Shown here: piece by piece, positions 58,462 to 64,000 of the stretch
Layout of the letters: each line of letters opens with the position of its first letter
Numbering within the stretch: position 1 is the stretch's first letter
Assembly: GCA_034509735.1 (NCBI GenBank)
Contig: JACGWO010000011.1
Coordinates: 18,513,573-18,577,572, forward strand
Source: Sesamum alatum
Taxonomy: Eukaryota; Streptophyta; Magnoliopsida; Lamiales; Pedaliaceae
Direction of reading: 5' to 3'
DNA: 64,000 nucleotides
Notes under the pieces: generated by a model
Told to the model about the DNA's origin: nothing
Database searches by the model: none
The model's input: the letters and a program-made list of their open reading frames with translations, nothing else
Program-made: the position numbers and the translations under genes

Positions 58462-58662
58462 CTAGTGCATATAGAGGGCAAAGAAAGATAAGATGGTGGC
58501 ACCGACTAAAGACCCCACAGCCGGCAAGGAAACAATGGCATCACTAGTGGGGACTAGAGCTGGAGCTGGAGCCGGTGCCTCAGAGACAGTAGTGGCAGCG
58601 GCGACGCTCATAGAGACGGCGGCCAGGACACCGACAGTATAGGCAATTTTCTTCATTTCCAT
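58462..58662 (-). CDS. AGP23: Arabinogalactan peptide, AGP23 type (66 aa)
   Basis: A one-exon gene. The ATG at 58660-58662 starts MEMKKIAYTVGVLAAVS, a signal peptide probably cut after about residue 23-24 (SVAAA). The mature core carries the hydroxyproline-type motif SEAPAPAPALVP, about 10-12 residues exposed for arabinogalactan addition. The C-terminus (SLPAVGSLVGATILSFFALYMH) is the GPI-anchor signal, with the LPA.GSLVGA pattern shared by the AGP23/AGP40 subgroup. Product: a tiny GPI-anchored cell-surface proteoglycan. Arabidopsis relatives are mainly expressed in pollen. An upstream in-frame codon would extend the protein by 16 residues, but the MEMKKIA start is the conserved one. Assignment between AGP23 and AGP40 is uncertain. 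Confidence 0.9.
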   Translation of the reverse strand: MEMKKIAYTVGVLAAVSMSVAAATTVSEAPAPAPALVPTSDAIVSLPAVGSLVGATILSFFALYMH

Positions 58663-58791
58663 GATGGTGAAACTCGGCGAGAAATGGCCGAATAGGATTA
58701 ATTGCAGCAATTGCCAATCGATCCTGCCTGCTTTTCTTTGTTAGTGTGTCCTCGCGTTTATTGTGAATGTAAACTATGGCACTTCAAGGCT

Positions 58792-58798
58792 CTTTATA
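58792..58798 (-). promoter_or_regulatory. TATA box of the AGP gene
   Basis: The minus strand reads TATAAAG 130 bp upstream of the AGP start codon, a suitable distance for a short leader. Confidence 0.6.
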
Positions 58799-58971
58799 GT
58801 AGTGGTGCAAGTCTATTTTTAGAAATAATTCACATAAATACCCACCGATCAATTTTCACCTTACTATTATTAGAATCTTTTTTGTGTTGGTCCGTTAGTA
58901 TAGGGACAACAGTTCAGAATGTATTTAGAAATATCATACAGAAACATAAATCTTGAATATAGCACTTTTTG

Positions 58972-59394
58972 CAAATTACATCTACCTTCCCTGAGGTTTG
59001 GCATAATTACAAATATCTCATTGTTGTTTGAAAAATTACAAATACCCCCTAAAGTTTGCAACCGTTTGATAAATAACCCATTTTTATCAATTTTTATGGG
59101 TGAATTGACCGAAATGCCCTTATGCATTGAATTATTTTTATTTAATTTTTAAAATTTCTTTGGACTACAATGTATAGGGAGAGGAATATTAAATTTTTGA
59201 CACAGAGCAGTAATAATGCAGTTTGTCTTGGTCGATTTTTCTACAATTTGAATAAAAAATTCAACTGCAAAATGGTCAATTTTAAGTTTTTTTGTTAAAA
59301 ATTACAAACCTCAGGGGGTATTTGTAATTTTTCAAACAACGAGGGGGTATTTGTAATTATGCCAAACTTCAAGGGAGGTAGATTTAATTTACCC
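58972..59394. mobile_element. MITE (family M1), 423 bp
   Basis: Imperfect inverted ends carry ACATCTACCTTCCCTGAGG and its counterpart CTCCCTTGAAGTTTGG, both followed by GCATAATTACAAAT. A perfect 12-bp repeat TAGCACTTTTTG flanks it (58960-58971 and 59395-59406); 9 bp of it may be the true target duplication. It starts about 175 bp upstream of the AGP TATA box. Confidence 0.8.
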
Positions 59395-59406
59395 TAGCAC
59401 TTTTTG

Positions 59407-59916
59407 AAACTAAACAATAAAATAAAATTTTAAAAAGTATAACTAATTTGCAGTTTCATATATATGAACTTACCTAATAATTTATAATTTTTTATGTTTC
59501 AAAAATTAAAATATGCACGTATAAATTTTCTAAAACATTAGTTCTTTAACAGAAGTATAATTAATAAATATTCATATATATAGAAAGTTGTTATAATATT
59601 ATTTTTAAGAATTATACTTAAAACTGGATCATTTTTAACAAATTTTATATTACAAAGTCGGCCTGGTGAGTTTAACCAATCTAACCTATTAAGTCAAGTC
59701 AGATCTCATATTTTGGTAAAACTCACCCTCAGAATCAGGCTGATCAGTCCATCCTTACGGTTCAATTTTACTCCACAATTATTAATTGAGCGCAGAACAG
59801 TATTTCAATACTGTAGGTGGTAAGCTTGGAGACATATGTAATATATTATTATTCACGTGAGTAAATTAGTTAATAAATTTATAAATACGATTATTATGAT
59901 CATTTAATATATTTAA
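59407..59916. other. AT-rich spacer, no gene
   Basis: Nothing is recognised between the two MITEs. Confidence 0.5.
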
Positions 59917-60467
59917 GGGATAATGACAATCCCCTCCCATAAAAAGGTTTGGTGTAATTACACGTAGATTCCCTGTGATTTGAGAAATTACATCTACTAC
60001 CCCTGAGATTTGCTTCTATCTAACAAATGGGTCCCTCCGTTAGTCAAAATTCACCGAATGTGTTGATATTAGTTAAAAAATTGAATTAAATGTGAGATTT
60101 GCCATCGATTGACTTATTACTGACTTATTGTAGGTCAAACGAATCTTTTTATGACCAAACTACCCATATATATCGTCACACGTTAATGCATGAAAGAATG
60201 TATATTTTTTGCCGTTTAAAAGGGTAATTTAGTCATAAAAGATTTGTTTGATTAGCATTAAGTCATTCATAAGTCAATCGATGGTAAATATCAATTTTCA
60301 TTCAATTTTGTTGTTAATATCAACAAATTCGGTGAATGTTAACTAACGGAGGGACCTATTTGTTAGACAGAAGTAAACCTCAGGGGTACTAAATGTAATT
60401 TTTCCAACCACAGGGGGTCTATATGTAATTACACCAAATTTCAGGGGAGGGGAGTGTAATTATCCCT
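59917..60467. mobile_element. Foldback MITE (family M1), about 551 bp
   Basis: Long inverted arms of over 200 bp pair AGGGATAATGACAATCCCC / GGAGTGTAATTATCCCT, TGGTGTAATTACACGTAG / TATATGTAATTACACCA, TAACAAATGGGTCCCTCCG / CGGAGGGACCTATTTGTTA, and TGCCATCGATTGACTTA / TAAGTCAATCGATGG. Flanks ATATTTAA (59909-59916) and ACATTTAA (60468-60475) match at 7 of 8 positions. This fits a Mutator-like MITE. Confidence 0.8.
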
Positions 60468-60690
60468 ACATTTAAATATAGAAAACATTCAATAGTTAAA
60501 TAATTTCTTAGAGAAGTAGACTGTAGATATACATGCACGTTTTGTAGAACTCGAATTAATAACCTTGATATGATTGGTACAATTGGTATATAAGAATGCA
60601 ATTAATTATTGGAAATTGAATGAATTAAGGAATGGAGTAAGGATGGGAAAGTAATCATATTTGAATAGCATTCCTATGATTGGTATACAT

Positions 60691-62193
60691 TGAAGGGAGT
60701 GAATCTGCCTGGGAGCATGAGCAGAAGCGCGAAGAACGTGATTTAAGACTGATATTTAAAACATAATAGCAACATATATCCCAAGAGGTATATGTTTAAG
60801 TGCTCTCCCGGGTATTCAATGAAGGATACGATTACAACTAAGCATGCGTTAGATAGGGCACATAGAAAAAAGGCTACAAAAAACTACATATAACAAAGTA
60901 ACTATTACCTTTGTAGTTTTCTACTGTAGACCGCTACAAGCATTGTTTCCTTTCAACAAGTGGACATGTTCACTTAGACTCAAACGTATGAGGTCCTCTG
61001 ACAACGTCCACACCATAATGGGAGATGTTTCGTTTTCTTACTGGAGAAAAATGGACCTTTGGAAGAAGATATCAAAAGGGGATCATTGTATGGATTAATG
61101 TATCCTCTCTTGATCTTGTTTTATTCTTCAATTGATAATAGATTAATAAAGCAATGAAGATGAAAAGGAGAGAGAGAGAGAGGCGGCCGAATTGGAGGGA
61201 GAGGGGAAGTTAATCATTTTTCCTAGAAGAAGATGATATGATTTCTTACTTATTTGTGAATATGTATATACCCATATATATACATTATTAATGAGATTAT
61301 TGGAATGTGTCTAGGTACATCCAAGGGATGTCTAGACGCATCCCAATCAATTAATCATCCATCAATCTTCAATCAAACCTACCATTTTACAAGGTATAAT
61401 CAAATCATACGGTGTAAAGAAAGTTTGATTGGAGTTGACTTGTTCTTTTCCAGAAGGAATAAGTCTTCTTCATCCAACAAAGGTCTAGGGCCAATTATAT
61501 GCTCCAATGGGAAGCTAAAATCGCCCCCATCCATTTATGGGAGGAGTCCAACTCCCCCTTTCTTAAAAAATGGAATTAACTTGTCTCTTCGGTCAAAATT
61601 TAACGGACCGGGCTTTATTGTAATCCAATTATAATGAGGCCAAGAATTAAACCTAATTTAATTCAAGATCTAATCAAATAATGCCCAATAGTGTTTTCAT
61701 GCAATTAAAAGACCTAAGCCCATATTGATAAATCCTATTTATCAATTAACCATGGGCTCGATATAATGTCGGCCCGTCCATCTAATGGATCATCCCATAA
61801 ATAATCCAATTATTTATCATCTTCTGAAATTGACTCCATGTCAATTCCTTCACCTTCTCGGTGATTTGTGTGTGATTATTTGGATTCACCCTCAGCTAGA
61901 CTTTGGCTTGTATCCAACAGAAGCCCATCACCATGGGTGGTCATCTAGCAATAGTCCATGGTACTAGATATTAGGTGAATGTGGGCGTGAACATTTAGGC
62001 TCACGATTTCGCACGGGTATGGTGCTTTCATCTACTGTCTCCCAACCTTAGTCTAGGGTATGAAATTTGGCATCGGTTCTCATCCTGGATTAGGCAACTA
62101 TGCTTAATACTCAAAACTAGGTATGCTTCATTGAATCGACGCCTGAAACCTTCCCCTGCTCAATCAACCACAGTGGCCACAGTTTCAAGCAAC
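60691..62193 (-). mobile_element. Family-X LTR (copy C), 3' part
   Basis: On the minus strand it ends at 60691 (TGAAGGG on plus, complement of the CCTTCA end). It aligns with the other copies up to 62193, where similarity is cut at TTTCAAGCAAC by the terminus of another family-X LTR. The missing 5' part should lie beyond 64000. The five bases next to the junction are GCAAC, to be compared on the far side. Confidence 0.75.
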
Positions 62194-64000
62194 TGAAGGA
62201 AAGCGGATCGGCCTGGGAACGCGGCGGAAGCGCGGTGGAGATTAGAATGTGCGGAATAAAATAATTTAAATCGCGTTCAAAGGGTGTTCCCTTGAACGTT
62301 CCCGGGCTATTGGTGTATAAATGCATAATATAAACATATACAAAATAAATAAGCGTTCGTGGCTATAGAATAAAGAAGAAACCGAGAACATAAATATAAA
62401 TCGGAATACCTTTCTCGATTTTGTATTTTGATCGGCTACACGCATTGATTCCCCTGACGTTCGTCCACGCGAGATCCCAACGTAGAGACCCTCTAACATA
62501 GTCCACACCACACTGGGAGAGATCTCGTTTTTCTTGCTAGAAAAAAATGGATCTAGAGGATGAAATCAAAGAAGAGATTACACTATCAAATTAGTGTTCC
62601 TTCTTGATCTTACTTTGTTCTTCAATTGATCCTAGATCAATGAAGCAACAAATAGGATTTTGAGAGTAGAGAGAGTGAGAGAGTGAGAGAGTGTAGAGAG
62701 AGTTTTCATCTTTTTTCTAGAAAAAGATGAATAATAAATTCATCATCCATAGGTGTTAGTATATACTCATATATATACATAATTAATGTGATTATTGGAA
62801 TGTGTCTAGGTTCATCCAAGGACGTCTAGATACATCCCAATCAATCACCATCAATTCTTCAATCAAGCCTACAATCTTTTAAGGTATGATCAAATCATAC
62901 CAAAAGGGAAGGGCTTGATTGGAGTTGGTTTGTCTCTTACCAAAAGAGACAAGTCAACTAATACCTAGCATCCAACATGGTCGATTTTTTCTCCCTCCAA
63001 GGTGGCAATTTTCAGCCATGCTTATTTAGGGAAGAAGTCCAACTTCTTCCTAATCCATAAATGGAATTAACACACCTCTCGGGTCAAAATTTAATGGACC
63101 GGGTTCTACCGTAATCCAATTACGACGAACTCAAAAATAAATCTAATTTAATATGATGTTATATAAATAATTCACGTTGATCTTTTAATCAATATTAAAA
63201 GATCCAATATCTCAATTTTCAATATTAATCGATAAATCCTATTTACCGATTAAACGAGAGCCCGATACAATATCAGCCCGTCCATCCAATGGACAATTGC
63301 TTAAGTAATCCAATTACTTATCGTCCTCTGAATGGACTCCAAGTCAATTCCTTCACCTCCTCGGTAATTTGTGTGTGACCCTTTAGGTTCACCCTCAGCT
63401 AGACTTGGGCTTGTGTCCAACAGGAGCCCGTCACCATGGGTGGCCGTCTAGCAACGGTCCATGTTACTAGAGACTAGGTGAATGTTGGCGTGAATATTTA
63501 GGCGCCGATTCCGTACGGGTACGGTCCTACTGTCGATCGTCTCCCGGCCTTAGTCTAGGATATGGGATTGGGCATCGGTTCCCATCCTTGACTAGGCAAC
63601 TATTCTTCATACCTGAGATGCATTTACTCTATCGATCGACGTAGGAAACCCTTTCCTACTCAATCAATTGGTATGGCCATAGACTTTCAGAGTCTAAACC
63701 ATCTCAGAGTACATAGGAGACATCACCGTCATGTACTGACAGGGGACAGATCCTATCTTGGAATCCACCGTCCTAGCTACATAGTCCAACTACACTGGAC
63801 AAGGCTTATAATGATCATCTTACAGAATGATCACTTCTCGCCAGATCCAAGATACAGTCTTCATATGCACGTGACTGCCATGATTCCTCAAGTCCGAGGA
63901 CTAATTCCGTACTATCGGAACAGGGAATTCTAGTCATACCGACCAATCCTCCAAGGCTTCCATATGATGATTCCCGCGAGTCACTTCAGTCAGTCGACCA
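62194..64000 (-). mobile_element. Family-X LTR (copy B), nested in copy C
   Basis: On the plus strand it starts TGAAGGAAAGCGGATCGG, the complement of the LTR 3' end, and continues as a reverse-complement match to 54608-56803 until the window edge. The TGTTAG end is outside. Small open frames (for example 63673-63933) are antisense to the LTR and have no known domain. Confidence 0.82.

Noticed and set aside
1..64000. CRISPR arrays, tRNA or rRNA genes, bacterial-type operons
   Set aside because: No spacer-repeat arrays or tRNA cloverleaf signatures were noticed, and the gene structure is clearly plant nuclear.

Overview
This is a stretch of nuclear DNA from a flowering plant, most likely a eudicot. 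The evidence is spliceosomal genes with AT-rich GT-AG introns, a plant arabinogalactan peptide, a plant O-fucosyltransferase, and a dense layer of plant transposons (CACTA, Ty1/copia, Ty3/gypsy, L1-type LINEs, hAT-like, MULE-like and foldback MITEs). The sequence alone does not fix the species. Only two host genes look intact: a six-exon O-fucosyltransferase family gene (46151-48997, + strand) and a one-exon AGP23-type arabinogalactan peptide gene (58462-58662, - strand). Nearly everything else is transposon or AT-rich sequence where I recognise nothing.

Layout. 1-1730 is the right part of a long LTR (family 'X', about 2.0-2.2 kb when complete). 1731-10374 is a decayed two-gene CACTA (En/Spm) element: a TNP2-type transposase remnant, a spliced Transposase_24-type second gene, subterminal repeats, and a 3' terminus ending in GTAGTG. 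10.4-20.1 kb is AT-rich, with an LTR-like fragment, a three-unit tandem array of about 240 bp, an old tandem duplication of about 0.8 kb, a promoter-bearing LTR-like segment, one CACTA-like end and a foldback MITE. 20150-25075 is a degenerate copia element with a truncated 3' LTR. 25.1-27.3 kb carries two MITEs. 27365-29934 is a 5'-truncated LINE flanked by a 16-bp target duplication.

30055-40866 is a Ty3/gypsy element of Tat type flanked by the 5-bp duplication ACATG. A family-X solo LTR (31711-33734, target duplication TTAAC) sits inside its gag. Between pol and the 3' LTR, on the opposite strand, is a separate spliced gene with its own TATA-like box. It encodes a Transposase_28 ('putative gypsy type transposon')-like protein with a coiled-coil tail.

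41.3-45.8 kb holds CACTA-like non-autonomous ends and a foldback element of about 760 bp that ends some 400 bp upstream of the O-fucosyltransferase start codon. Downstream of that gene are a non-autonomous hAT-like element (49906-51231), a LINE that keeps ORF1 and a 3' tail but has no ORF2 (51.2-53.8 kb), a MULE-like N-terminal fragment cut by a family-X LTR (54608-56803), the AGP gene with two MITEs upstream, and two nested minus-strand family-X LTRs running off the right edge.

The window is best read as a nested transposon stack around two small host genes. I did not find a clearly new biological system. The most unusual points are the antisense gene inside the gypsy element, an in-frame triplicated 39-bp unit inside the CACTA transposase, and the layered insertion history written in target duplications.
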